A stretch of 64,000 nucleotides of DNA from Nocardia brasiliensis ATCC 700358 (GCF_000250675.2 NC_018681.1:248001-312000), one strand, 5' to 3'; positions 7,255 through 15,821 are shown, numbered from the stretch's first letter. Numbers and translations are program-made. The notes: generated by a model from the letters alone, not told the origin.

Positions 7255-8103
7255 ATGGCATCCAAATATCTGGTGATCGGCGCGACCGGTCATGTTGGCG
7301 GGCAAGTGGTTTCGCAACTGGCGGCCGCGGGGGAGCAGGTGCGCGCAGTGGCTCGTAACCCGGCCGCCGCGCGGCTACCCGCGGGCGTGGAGGTGGTCTC
7401 CGGCGACCTGACCGCGCCCGACGCACTGGCGGCCGCCCTCGCCGATATCGACGCGGTCTATCTGACCTGGCCCGCACTGTCGGTCGAGCACGCCGGGCCG
7501 GTGATCGAGGTGATCGCGGCGTACGCACGTCGGATCGTGCTGCTGTCTTCGGCCGCGGTCCGCGACGACATCGAGGAGCAGGACAATCCGATCGGCGCCA
7601 CGCACGCCGCCGTCGAGCGGCCGATCGTGGCCTCCGGCTCGGAGTGGACTTTCCTGCGCCCCTACGGTTTCGCGACGAACACCCTGGAGTGGGCGGCACA
7701 GATCCGCGCGGGCGACACGGTCCGTGGCGCCTACGGTGCGGCGTCGATGACGCTGCTGCACGAGGCCGATATCGCGGCGGTGGCGGTGTGCGCGCTGACC
7801 ACCGACGACCATCTCGGAGCGAAATACGAGCTGTCCGGCCCGTCGGCGACCACACGCGTCGAGCAGGTCGCGACTATCGGCCGGGCACTCGGGCGCACCT
7901 TGTCCTGGGAAGAGATCACACCCGAACGGGCCAGGCAGGAAATGACTTGGCTACCAACGGAATACGCCGACTTCGTGCTGGCGGGCCTGGCCGCGATGGT
8001 CGAGACGCCGGGCCGGTCGACCACCACGGTGGAGCAGGTCACCGGATCGCCCGCCCGCACGTACGCGCAGTGGGCGGCCGATCACGTCGCCGACTTCCGC
8101 TGA
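7255..8103 (+). CDS. NmrA-like / NAD(P)H-binding oxidoreductase
   Basis: A 282-residue atypical short-chain dehydrogenase. The N-terminal Rossmann motif is VIGATGHVGGQV, followed by the NmrA-type substrate region and a C-terminal segment with TTTVEQVTGSPARTYAQWA typical of NAD(P)H-binding proteins of the quinone oxidoreductase-like class. The Tyr-x3-Lys catalytic pair is not evident, so it may be a redox sensor or quinone reductase. Together with the divergent HxlR gene it resembles electrophile/quinone-responsive pairs. It converges on the exported-protein gene with only a six-base gap. Confidence 0.88.
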   Translation: MASKYLVIGATGHVGGQVVSQLAAAGEQVRAVARNPAAARLPAGVEVVSGDLTAPDALAAALADIDAVYLTWPALSVEHAGPVIEVIAAYARRIVLLSSAAVRDDIEEQDNPIGATHAAVERPIVASGSEWTFLRPYGFATNTLEWAAQIRAGDTVRGAYGAASMTLLHEADIAAVAVCALTTDDHLGAKYELSGPSATTRVEQVATIGRALGRTLSWEEITPERARQEMTWLPTEYADFVLAGLAAMVETPGRSTTTVEQVTGSPARTYAQWAADHVADFR

Positions 8104-8109
8104 CACCGG

Positions 8110-8538
8110 TCAGGAGATGCGCTGACAGGAACTGCCGGTGTCGAGTCCGGTGCCGATCACCTCGATGGAGGTGAACTTGGTCGAGGTGTAGCGGCCGGGC
8201 TCGCTCTGGATGGCGACGAGGTTCTGGCGGCCGACGCGCGTCGGCGTCCAGGTGGCGCTGACCGTGTTGTTCTCCGGATGGTGCACGGCCTCGCCGGAGA
8301 TGCGTTCCCCGTTGCCAGGGATGACCCCGCCGGACAATACGAAGAACACCGAACCCGGCGGAATCACCGCGTCGGTAACCCCCGCCGTGACGGTGTAGCG
8401 GCACCCGGTCAGCAGACCTTCGGCGCCGACGGCGACGCTGACGTCGGCCACGTCGGCGGTGGCCGGAGCCGCGAGCACCGCGCCGAAGGCGGTCAGGGCG
8501 ACACCGCTGACGACAATTCGAGCAATGGACCTACGCAT
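8110..8538 (-). CDS. Small secreted protein of unknown function
   Basis: A 142-residue protein with a clear Sec signal peptide (RIVVSGVALTAFGAVLAAPA, cleavage expected after ATA near residue 28). The mature part is beta-rich, with two Cys (GCRYTV and the C-terminal SSCQRIS) that could form a disulfide. No known domain recognised; an immunoglobulin-like fold is plausible from the alternating hydrophobic pattern but unproven. Confidence 0.72.
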   Translation of the reverse strand: MRRSIARIVVSGVALTAFGAVLAAPATADVADVSVAVGAEGLLTGCRYTVTAGVTDAVIPPGSVFFVLSGGVIPGNGERISGEAVHHPENNTVSATWTPTRVGRQNLVAIQSEPGRYTSTKFTSIEVIGTGLDTGSSCQRIS

Positions 8539-8574
8539 CGTGCTACCTCCTCGGACAGGTGGGTATACGGGCGA

Positions 8575-9192
8575 TCAGGTACCGCGTGAGAAGAGCCTAA
8601 TCGGCGCCGGAACCCGGTAACCGAAGGATTTGATGAATCGGGCGCCGACCCGGGATCCGCGCTCGTCCAGCGCCGGGGCGCCGAAGGTGTTCAGCATCCG
8701 GTTGATCACGTTGAAGAACGTGCCCACCCAGACGGCCTCTTCGAAAGCCTCGTCGGAGACGCCGGCCTGCCGCACTTTGTCGGCGTCGGCCGGGGTCAGG
8801 CCGTCGGGATCGCGGGTCATCCGCCGCAGGAATTCGATCATCGCCTGCGCTTCGGGGCGCATGGGCGAGTCCCCGTTGTCGGTCAGCGCGCGATCCACCA
8901 CGCCGATGTCGATGTAGGCGCCCGCGATCGCGTGATGCGCGGAGTAGCAGAACGGGCATTCGTTCGCCTCCGACGTTGCGGTGGCGAAGATTTCGCGTTC
9001 GGCCACGGTCCAGAACGACGGACCGCGCAACGACTGCTGGAACATGTCCGACAGCGGCGTGCCGAAGAAACGGTGCCGGTAGAACAGGAGTTTGAGGACC
9101 GCGGGCGGCTCCATTCTGCTGGACCGCCGGATGCCGCCGAGTACGGTCCGCGCTACCCGATCATGTCCGGATTCGACTGCGCCGAGCCACAT
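8575..9192 (-). CDS. AhpD-like / carboxymuconolactone decarboxylase-family protein
   Basis: A 205-residue all-helical protein with the peroxidase-type active-site box ECPFCYSAHHAIAG (CxxC plus the downstream His), as in alkylhydroperoxidase AhpD relatives. Downstream LTPADADKVRQAGVSDEAFE matches the second half of the family repeat. It begins one base after the stop of the 102-residue neighbour, so the two are translationally linked and probably work together. The family reduces peroxides through the two cysteines; the specific substrate is unknown. Confidence 0.82.
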   Translation of the reverse strand: MWLGAVESGHDRVARTVLGGIRRSSRMEPPAVLKLLFYRHRFFGTPLSDMFQQSLRGPSFWTVAEREIFATATSEANECPFCYSAHHAIAGAYIDIGVVDRALTDNGDSPMRPEAQAMIEFLRRMTRDPDGLTPADADKVRQAGVSDEAFEEAVWVGTFFNVINRMLNTFGAPALDERGSRVGARFIKSFGYRVPAPIRLFSRGT

Positions 9193-9193
9193 T

Positions 9194-9502
9194 TCAGTGC
9201 CCTCCCCAGGCGCGCCGGGCTGCGCGTAGTCGCCGATCGGCGGCGCCGTAGGACGCGAGAGCCGCCGCCTCGAAGATCTGGTCGTCGCTGTGTCCCGCCG
9301 CGGTCAGACCGGCGATGGTGTCCGCGGTGGATCGGTACGAGTGCTGCGCGACCAGATCGGCGAAGTCGGCTAGTTCGGCCGGAATATCGCCGGCGCTGTC
9401 ACCGATGGCGGTGCGCTGCCTGATCTTTCGCCGAATTTCGCTCGACAACTGGCCGGGGGAGGAAATCAAGTGCTCGCCGAATTGCCGCCACTTTTCGTCC
9501 AT
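9194..9502 (-). CDS. Small AhpD/CMD-like partner protein without CxxC
   Basis: A 102-residue helical protein directly upstream of the AhpD-like gene. Its C-terminal half (HSYRSTADTIAGLTAAGHSD followed by QIFEAAALASYGAADRRL) resembles the second helical half of carboxymuconolactone decarboxylase-type domains, but the CxxC is absent. It may be the non-catalytic partner of the adjacent enzyme, or a split half of a duplicated domain; both are inferences. Confidence 0.6.
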   Translation of the reverse strand: MDEKWRQFGEHLISSPGQLSSEIRRKIRQRTAIGDSAGDIPAELADFADLVAQHSYRSTADTIAGLTAAGHSDDQIFEAAALASYGAADRRLRAARRAWGGH

Positions 9503-9550
9503 CGACTCATTCTCATCGATCGGTGCGCAGTGCGCCCCGCTATCGGAAAG

Positions 9551-9751
9551 TCACTCGTCTTTTGGCGGATTCGGTCGCAGCACGACGGTGCGCCGGTTCA
9601 GATCGACGCCGAGCAGTGGCGGCGCGCCCTGCTCCTCGTCGTCGCGCAGCACGGCGACCGACTCGCGGTGGTCGAGTTCCGGGGATCCGCCACTGCGGTA
9701 CCGAGGCCGTGCTGTCGCACCGAACCGGGCGCCGCAGGTGTTCCGCGTCAC
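9551..9751 (-). CDS. Possible small hypothetical protein
   Basis: A 66-residue frame from GTG 9751. The C-terminal 35 residues (REDSV-like region, then LLGVDLNRRTVVLRPNPPKD) have natural amino-acid composition, but the N-terminus does not and there is no clear ribosome-binding site. It may be genuine with a later start, or chance. No homology is recognised. The rest of 9503-9947 shows no other candidate. Confidence 0.3.
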   Translation of the reverse strand: MTRNTCGARFGATARPRYRSGGSPELDHRESVAVLRDDEEQGAPPLLGVDLNRRTVVLRPNPPKDE

Positions 9752-9947
9752 CGGAGTGCCCGCCCGAACCTGCTGACCTGCGCCGAAAAGCGGGACACGC
9801 CTGCGGGATCGAGCCGGCGAGCAATAGTTCGGGCGGAGCGGATATTTCGGGCGAACCGGGGTATACGCCGGTTAGCAAGTTGCGGGAAGGACGAGATGCC
9901 GTATGCGCCGTCGAACTGTCCGCTCGAGACCGATGAGCGAGAGAAAT

Positions 9948-10148
9948 ATGAGAATCGGAAGCATTATTGTCTTGATCTGGTTGCTGATCGGCGTCATCGC
10001 CGCGGCCCAGCGGGACTACTTCGACAGCGGCCCGGTGAACTGCGCGGGCTTCGGCACGATCGCGGTCACGGTGATCGCGGGTCCGCTCAACTACATGGGC
10101 GTGAACCCGAAGGTCGATGATTGCAATGTGCCGCAACCGAGTCCGTAA
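9948..10148 (+). CDS. Tiny one-pass membrane protein, copy 1 of 3
   Basis: A 66-residue protein: a hydrophobic N-terminal helix (IIVLIWLLIGVIAAAQ), then a conserved extracytoplasmic tail with motifs YFDSGPVNCAG, IAVTVIAGPLNYMGVNP and DDCNVPQPS. Two Cys are conserved in all three copies and could form a disulfide outside the membrane. ATG 9948 is chosen because copy 2 begins at the equivalent residue; an upstream ATG at 9903 would add 15 basic residues. Function unknown. The two paralogues follow on the same strand. Confidence 0.72.
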   Translation: MRIGSIIVLIWLLIGVIAAAQRDYFDSGPVNCAGFGTIAVTVIAGPLNYMGVNPKVDDCNVPQPSP

Positions 10149-10203
10149 CCCACCGGCCGTGATCCACTGAGCCGGCGCGCACCGGCAAAGACCTTGCGGC
10201 GAC

Positions 10204-10234
10204 GACCTCGCATCCGGTTACCGGGTGCGAGGTC
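10204..10234. terminator. Hairpin after membrane-protein copy 1
   Basis: GACCTCGCATCCGG (10204-10217) pairs with CCGGGTGCGAGGTC (10221-10234), 14 bp with one G-T pair and a 3-base loop. No T-run follows, so termination is likely but not certain. Confidence 0.6.
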
Positions 10235-10339
10235 GGCCGCGTCTCGGCGACACAACAGACCGTCCTGTCGTGTTGGGCGCGTCGCGTCCGACCGCCAGAT
10301 AATGACGTTGCTCGAGATGCGCCGACGAACGAGGCAGTA

Positions 10340-10540
10340 ATGAGACTTGGAAGCGTGATCGTCGTGCTCTGGTTCGTGATCGGCGTGATCGCCGCGGGCC
10401 AGCGCCATTACTTCGACAGCGGCCCGATCAACTGCGCGGGCTTCGGCAACATAGCGCTCACCGTGCTCGCGGGCCCGCTCAACTACGTCGGGGTGAACCC
10501 GAAGGTGCCCGACTGCAACGTGCCGCAGCCGAGCCAGTAG
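10340..10540 (+). CDS. Tiny one-pass membrane protein, copy 2 of 3
   Basis: A 66-residue paralogue of the gene at 9948, nearly co-linear over its whole length: helix SVIVVLWFVIGVIAAGQ, then YFDSGPINCAG, LAGPLNYVGVNPKV and PDCNVPQPSQ. It is separated from copy 1 by a 191-base gap holding a hairpin, and from copy 3 by about 70 bases, so copies 2 and 3 may share a transcript. No enzymatic motif; the conserved NCAG and NYxGVNPKV residues suggest a specific binding or assembly role. Confidence 0.75.
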   Translation: MRLGSVIVVLWFVIGVIAAGQRHYFDSGPINCAGFGNIALTVLAGPLNYVGVNPKVPDCNVPQPSQ

Positions 10541-10608
10541 CAAAAGCCCAGCATAAGTGGGTCGCGCCCGGGTATCTCCAGGTGGGGAGCACGGAAGGAA
10601 GCGATGCC

Positions 10609-10863
10609 ATGCGCGACCGCGACACCCGCGATATCCGTACACGGGGCTCCCGTCGTACGGGTACCCGCTTGTTCAGCACGCTGTTGCTCATCTGGTTGGT
10701 CATCGGCCTGCTGGCCGCCGGCCAGCGCCACTATTTCCAGAGTGGCCCGACGAACTGCGCGGGCTGGGGCACCATCGCCGTCACCACCATCGCAGGCCCG
10801 CTCAACTACTTCGGCGTGAATCCGAAGGTGTCGGACTGCGTCCTGCCCGAACCCAGCCAGTAG
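10609..10863 (+). CDS. Tiny one-pass membrane protein, copy 3 of 3
   Basis: An 84-residue paralogue with a longer, charged cytoplasmic N-terminus (MRDRDTRDIRTRGSRRTGTR) before the helix LLLIWLVIGLLAAGQ. The tail keeps SGPTNCAGWG, IAGPLNYFGVNPKV and SDCVLPEPSQ. ATG 10609 is preceded by a GGAAGGAAG ribosome-binding site; a GTG at 10582 is possible but less well placed. It has diverged most from the other two copies (QSGPT, VLPEP). Confidence 0.75.
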   Translation: MRDRDTRDIRTRGSRRTGTRLFSTLLLIWLVIGLLAAGQRHYFQSGPTNCAGWGTIAVTTIAGPLNYFGVNPKVSDCVLPEPSQ

Positions 10864-10871
10864 CGCACCGG

Positions 10872-10904
10872 CGCGCCCCCACCCGGTCACCGGATGGGGG
10901 CGCG
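10872..10904. terminator. Bidirectional terminator hairpin
   Basis: CGCGCCCCCA and TGGGGGCGCG flank an inner CCGG/CCGG pairing with a TCA loop, between the converging small membrane protein and MMPL genes. Confidence 0.7.
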
Positions 10905-10914
10905 TTCGGATCGA

Positions 10915-13209
10915 TCAGCCGACCGGCTGTTTCGCGGTGCTCGGGTGCTCTTGCCCGCGCAACGCGAACAGTTTGGCGCCCTCCACATCGATATCCGGCA
11001 CGATCTTGTCCAGCCAGGCCGGCATCCACCACGCCCACTTGCCCAGCAAGGCGAGCAGCGACGGAATCAGCACCATCCGGACCAGGAACGCGTCGAACAG
11101 CACGCCCGCCGCGAGCGCGAAACCCATCATCTTCGCGGTGACATCGGCCTCCAGCAGGAACGAGCCGAACACCGAGATCATGATGACCGCCGCGGAGGTG
11201 ACCACCCGCGCGCCGTGGTGGTAGCCGCTGATCATCGCCTCCTTGGGTGGCTTGCCGTGCACGTATTCCTCGCGCATGCGGGTCACCAGGAAGACCTGAT
11301 AGTCCATCGCGAGGCCGAATACCAAGCCGATCAACATGATCGGCAGGAAGCTGACGATCGCGCGCGGGTCCTGGATCAGGCCGAGCTTGCCCTCCTGGAA
11401 GATCAGCACGGTCGCACCGAAGGTGGCCGCCATGGAGAGCAGGAAGCCGAGCGCGCCGGTGAGCGGCACCAGGATCGAGCGGAACACCAGAATCAGCAGC
11501 ACGAACGCCGCGCCCGCGACGATGGCCATGTACGGCACGATCTTGCTGAGCAGCACATGGTCGATATCGGCGTAGATCGCGGTGGTACCGGTGATGCCGT
11601 ATTTCATCCCGTATTCCGCCTCGAGCCTGCCTTCGGCGTCGCGCGCGTCCCGGACCAGGTCCTTGGTGGTCTGGTCGTTCGGTCCCGACTTGGGTACGCC
11701 GTTGATCAGCGCGCCCTGTCCGTCCTGGCTCAGCTGCGGCTCGGTCACGTAGTCCATATCCGGGTACGAGGCGAGCTCCGAGCGCAACGAGTTCAACGCG
11801 TCGATGCGTTTGTCCGGCGCGACCCCGGTGAGATCGACGGCGATCTGCAGTACGCCGTTGCTGCCCTCGCCGAACCCGGACGTGCGCAGTTCGTAGGCCT
11901 TCCGGACGGTCGAGGTCTTCGGCATGCTGTCCTCGCCGGGGAGCCCGAGATTCATGTGCACCGCGGGCAGGGCGAGCAGGCCGAGCACCACCACGCTCAG
12001 GATCAGCGCCACCGCGGGCGCCTTGCCGATGAGCTGGGCGAAGCGCATGCCGTTGGTGACCGAGTCGTCGTCTTCCGGGTCGTGCTGCGCGATGACCGGC
12101 AGCTTCGGCTTGAACAGGAACCGGCCGAACGCGCCGAGCAGGGCGGGCATCAGGGTGATCGCGGTGAGCACCGCGAAGCCGGCGGCGACCGCGCCGCCGA
12201 GACCCATGAAGGTCAGGAACCGCACGCCCACAATGGCCAGTCCGACCAAGGCGATGATGACCGTCAGTCCGGCGAACACCACCGCCGAGCCGGCGGTGCC
12301 GAGTGCGGTGCCCGCGGCTTCTTCGGGTGAATCTTGTACTGCGAGTTCGTGTTTATAGCGCGAGACGATGAACAGCGCGTAGTCGATGGACAGCGCGATG
12401 CCGATCATCGAGGCGAGGAAGGTGGTGAAACTCGGGATCGACAGGAACGCGGTGCCGAGGAAGATCAGCGAGGTGGCGGCGCTGAGCCCGACGATCGCGG
12501 TGATGATCGGCACGAAGGCGGCGACGATCGCGCCGAACGCCACGATCATCACGACCAGCGCCACCGCCATGCCGATGAGCTCGGACTTGCCGCTGGGCGC
12601 CTGCTGCTCCATCGCGATCGTGCCGCTCATCTCCACCGTCAATCCGGCGGCGCGCGCCTGATCGGCCACGTCGTAGGCCGCCTTGCGGTTGTCGGCGGTG
12701 ATCTCGGTGAATTCCTTGATGGTGAACGGGACGCTGAAGAAGGCGACGGTCTCGGGCTCGGTCTTGTTGAGCACGTTCAGCGGTGCGCCGCTGCATTTGG
12801 CCGGGTCCGGCTGGGCGACCAGGCAGCCCAGCTGCTCGGTGGCCGTGAGCGGGTTGGTGATCGGCTTGCTGTGGTCGACGATGTCGAGCTGGTTCAGCTT
12901 GTCCAGCAGCGCGTCGATGGCCTGCCGGTTGGCCGGGTCGGTGAGCTTCTGCCCGGGCGGAGCGCCGATCACATAGGTTCCCGTGACGGCGTCGAATTTG
13001 AAAGCCGCAGACATACCGGGGAAGTGCTGGTCGAGAATCTGCGTCGCCCGTTCCGAGGGCAGGTTCGGCATGCTGAAGTCGTCGCTCATCGGCTCCTTCA
13101 GCTGGGTGCCGAGCCCGCCGAGCACCAGGAACAGGGCGATCCAGATGGGCAGTACCAGCCACTTGTGCCGGAAGGCGAACTTTCCCCACCGGTATAGATA
13201 CACGGACAC
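10915..13209 (-). CDS. MMPL-family RND transporter, copy 1
   Basis: A 764-residue inner-membrane exporter of the MmpL/MMPL class, proton-driven and typically moving lipids or siderophore-like molecules. Two repeats each have one helix, a large external loop and five further helices. The paired Asp-Tyr proton-relay residues are visible in ALSIDYALFIVSRY and LAMDYQVFLVTRM. The first external loop has a Cys pair (EQLGCLVAQPDPAKCSG) that could form a disulfide. It is a close paralogue of the upstream gene on the same strand, with one 74-bp tract (12356-12429) identical to the other copy. The divergent TetR gene beyond the second copy is the likely regulator. Confidence 0.95.
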   Translation of the reverse strand: MSVYLYRWGKFAFRHKWLVLPIWIALFLVLGGLGTQLKEPMSDDFSMPNLPSERATQILDQHFPGMSAAFKFDAVTGTYVIGAPPGQKLTDPANRQAIDALLDKLNQLDIVDHSKPITNPLTATEQLGCLVAQPDPAKCSGAPLNVLNKTEPETVAFFSVPFTIKEFTEITADNRKAAYDVADQARAAGLTVEMSGTIAMEQQAPSGKSELIGMAVALVVMIVAFGAIVAAFVPIITAIVGLSAATSLIFLGTAFLSIPSFTTFLASMIGIALSIDYALFIVSRYKHELAVQDSPEEAAGTALGTAGSAVVFAGLTVIIALVGLAIVGVRFLTFMGLGGAVAAGFAVLTAITLMPALLGAFGRFLFKPKLPVIAQHDPEDDDSVTNGMRFAQLIGKAPAVALILSVVVLGLLALPAVHMNLGLPGEDSMPKTSTVRKAYELRTSGFGEGSNGVLQIAVDLTGVAPDKRIDALNSLRSELASYPDMDYVTEPQLSQDGQGALINGVPKSGPNDQTTKDLVRDARDAEGRLEAEYGMKYGITGTTAIYADIDHVLLSKIVPYMAIVAGAAFVLLILVFRSILVPLTGALGFLLSMAATFGATVLIFQEGKLGLIQDPRAIVSFLPIMLIGLVFGLAMDYQVFLVTRMREEYVHGKPPKEAMISGYHHGARVVTSAAVIMISVFGSFLLEADVTAKMMGFALAAGVLFDAFLVRMVLIPSLLALLGKWAWWMPAWLDKIVPDIDVEGAKLFALRGQEHPSTAKQPVG

Positions 13210-13365
13210 AGGGTTCTCCTCGCGGTGATCGGGTCGTGCCGGATCGGATCGAGCGACAAGCGCGCGGGCCGACAGCGCCCGCGGAACTACCGAGCTGGAG
13301 AGTCGAACTTCTTCTGAGTCTGCTGCGGACCAGTCACAAGATCAAGAACCGCCGCTGGATATGAC

Positions 13366-13400
13366 TCGGCCCCGCACGCGAAATTCGCATGCGGGGCCGA
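13366..13400 (-). terminator. Hairpin between the two MMPL genes
   Basis: TCGGCCCCGCA (13366-13376) pairs with TGCGGGGCCGA (13390-13400); an inner GCGAA/TTCGC extends the stem. It follows the stop of copy 2 by 11 bases, so copy 1 may be transcribed partly from its own promoter in 13210-13365. Confidence 0.65.
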
Positions 13401-13411
13401 ATCGGACCAGG

Positions 13412-15706
13412 TCAGCTGACGGCGACCGGTTCCTTCGCCGGGGTGGCCGAGCGCTGCTGCAACTCGCGCAGCTTGGTGCCCTCCACGTCGATATCGGGCA
13501 GGATCCGGTCCAGCCACTTCGGCATCCACCAGCCCCACTTGCCCATCAGCACCAGCAGCGACGGGATCAGGATCATCCGGACGATGAAGGCGTCGAACAG
13601 CACGCCCGCCGCCAGCGCGAAACCGAACGACTTCGCCGTCACGTCGGTTTCCAGCAGGAACGAGCCGAACACCGAGATCATGATGACCGCGGCCGAGGTC
13701 ACCACGCGGGCACCGTGGTGATAACCGGCGACGACCGCCTCGGTCGGCGACTTGCCCTTGACGAACTCTTCGCGCATGCGGGTCACCAGGAACACCTGGT
13801 AGTCCATCGCGAGGCCGAACACCAAGCCGATCAACATGATCGGCAGGAAGCTGACCAGCGGATGCGGGTCCTCGATCAGGCCGAACTTGCCCTGCTGGAA
13901 GATCAGCACCGTGGCGCCGAAGGTGGCCGCCATCGAGAGCAGGAAGCCGAGCGCCGCGGTCAGCGGCACCAGGATCGAGCGGAACACCAGGATCAGCAGC
14001 ACGAATGCGGCGCCGGCGACGATCGCCAGGTACGGCACGATCTTGCCGAGCAGCACGTGGTCGACATCGGCGTAGATCGCCGTGCTGCCCGTGATGCCGT
14101 ACTCCACCCCGAATTCGGCTTTCAGCTGCGCTTCCGCGTCGCGGGCGTCGCTCACCAGATCCTTGGTGGCCTGGTTGTTCGGACCGGACTTCGGCACGCC
14201 GTCGAGCAGCACGCCCTGCTTGTCCTCGCTCCACTTGGGCGCGGTCACGTAGTCCATGCCGGGGTAGGCGGCGAGCTTGTCCCGCAACGCCTTGACCGCG
14301 GTCTCCCTGACCTCGACCGGCACGTTGGACAGGTCGGCCGCCACGTTCAGCACGCCGTTGCTGCCCTCGCCGAACCCGGCGGTGCGCAGCTCGTAGGCCT
14401 TGCGGATGGTCGAGGTCTTCGGCTGGCTGTCGTCACCGGGCAGGCCGAGGTTCAGTCCGGCGGCCGGTGCGGCGAGCGCACCGAGCACCACGACGCTCAG
14501 GATCAACGCGACCCACGGCGCCTTGCCGATCAACCGGCCGAAGCGCATGCCCATGGTGACGGAGTTGTCGTCTTCGGGGTCGTGCTTGGCGATGAGCGGC
14601 AGCTTGGGCTTGAACAGGAACCGGCCGAACGCGCCGAGCAGCGCGGGCATCAGGGTGATCGCGGTGAGCACCGCGAACCCGGCGGCGATGGCGCCACCCA
14701 GACCCATGAAGGTCAGGAACTGCACGCCGACGATGCTCAACCCGGCGAGCGCGATGATCACCGTGAGACCGGCGAACACCACGGCCGAGCCGGCGGTGCC
14801 GAGTGCGGTTCCGGCTGCTTCTTCAGGCGAATCCTGTACTGCGAGTTCGTGTTTGTAGCGCGAGACGATGAACAGCGCGTAGTCGATGGACAGCGCGATG
14901 CCGATCATCGAGGCGAGGAAGGTGGTGAAGCTGGGGATCTCGATCGCCGAGGTGCCCAGCATGATCAGCGAGGTGGCCGCACCGAGGCCGACGATCGCGG
15001 TCACGATCGGCACGAAGGCGGCGACGATCGCGCCGAACGCCACGATCATCACGATCAGCGCGACGCCCATGCCGATCATCTCGGACTTACCGCTGGGCGC
15101 CTGCTGCTTCATCGCGATCGAGCCGCTCATCTCGACGTCGAGCCCGGCATTGCGCGCGTCGGAGGCCACGGCGTACGCGGCGTCGCGCTCCTTGTCGGTG
15201 ACGTCGGTGAACTTCTTGATGGTGAACGGCACGTTCAGCACCGCGACCGAGTCGGGTGCGGTCTTGCTGAGCACGTTCAGCGGTGCGCCGCTGCAGGTCG
15301 CGGGGTCGGGGTTGGCCAGGCAGCCCATCTTCTCGGCGGCCTCGACCGGATTCATGACCGGCTTGCTGTGATCGACGATGTCGAGTTCGCCGAGCTTGGC
15401 GATGAACGCGTCGAGCGCGGCGCGGTTGGCCGGGTCGGTGAGTTTCTGTCCCGCGGGCGCACCGATCACATACGTGCCGGTGACCGCGTCGAATTTGAAG
15501 GCGGCCGAAGCGCCGGGAAAGTGCTTGTCCAGAATGTCGTTGGCGCGTGCCGAGGGCAGATCCGGCATGCTGAAGTCATTGCTCATCGGCTTGCTCAGCT
15601 GCGCGCCGAGTCCGCCGAGCAGCAAGAACAGCAGCAGCCAGACGGGTAGCACGATCCATTTCCGGCGGAAGGCGAACTTCCCCCATCTGTATAGATACAC
15701 GGACAC
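13412..15706 (-). CDS. MMPL-family RND transporter, copy 2
   Basis: A 764-residue paralogue of the neighbouring transporter, equal in length and co-linear throughout, starting MSVYLYRWGKFAFRRKW. Proton-relay pairs are in ALSIDYALFIVSRY and LAMDYQVFLVTRM, and the loop Cys pair is in EKMGCLANPDPATCSG. Helices also carry the Gly-rich motif GTAGSAVVFAGLTVIIALAG. Being proximal to the divergent TetR gene and the palindrome at 15806-15821, it is probably the first gene of a regulated two-gene operon. Homologues export lipids, toxins or drugs; the cargo here is unknown. Confidence 0.95.
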   Translation of the reverse strand: MSVYLYRWGKFAFRRKWIVLPVWLLLFLLLGGLGAQLSKPMSNDFSMPDLPSARANDILDKHFPGASAAFKFDAVTGTYVIGAPAGQKLTDPANRAALDAFIAKLGELDIVDHSKPVMNPVEAAEKMGCLANPDPATCSGAPLNVLSKTAPDSVAVLNVPFTIKKFTDVTDKERDAAYAVASDARNAGLDVEMSGSIAMKQQAPSGKSEMIGMGVALIVMIVAFGAIVAAFVPIVTAIVGLGAATSLIMLGTSAIEIPSFTTFLASMIGIALSIDYALFIVSRYKHELAVQDSPEEAAGTALGTAGSAVVFAGLTVIIALAGLSIVGVQFLTFMGLGGAIAAGFAVLTAITLMPALLGAFGRFLFKPKLPLIAKHDPEDDNSVTMGMRFGRLIGKAPWVALILSVVVLGALAAPAAGLNLGLPGDDSQPKTSTIRKAYELRTAGFGEGSNGVLNVAADLSNVPVEVRETAVKALRDKLAAYPGMDYVTAPKWSEDKQGVLLDGVPKSGPNNQATKDLVSDARDAEAQLKAEFGVEYGITGSTAIYADVDHVLLGKIVPYLAIVAGAAFVLLILVFRSILVPLTAALGFLLSMAATFGATVLIFQQGKFGLIEDPHPLVSFLPIMLIGLVFGLAMDYQVFLVTRMREEFVKGKSPTEAVVAGYHHGARVVTSAAVIMISVFGSFLLETDVTAKSFGFALAAGVLFDAFIVRMILIPSLLVLMGKWGWWMPKWLDRILPDIDVEGTKLRELQQRSATPAKEPVAVS

Positions 15707-15805
15707 GAAGGGTCTCCTAGCGGTGCTGAGGCGTGATGAATTCAGAGCCGGAGACAGCTACTCGCGGGGTTGCCCTGCCGTCCCCGCCTCCACTGACGCT
15801 TTCTG

Positions 15806-15821
15806 CCTACCGTGCGGTAGG
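15806..15821. promoter_or_regulatory. TetR operator palindrome
   Basis: CCTACCG-TG-CGGTAGG is a perfect 7-bp inverted repeat centred between the divergent MMPL and TetR start codons. Length and symmetry are typical of TetR-family binding sites. Confidence 0.7.

Noticed and set aside
10894..12330. 478-codon frame on the plus strand opposite the first MMPL gene
   Set aside because: Antisense shadow caused by high GC; His/Asp/Arg-rich, no domain, and it mirrors the opposing MMPL codons.
13361..15649. 762-codon frame opposite the second MMPL gene
   Set aside because: Same artefact as above; composition is unnatural (HRDEQ-rich) and matches the reverse of the real gene.
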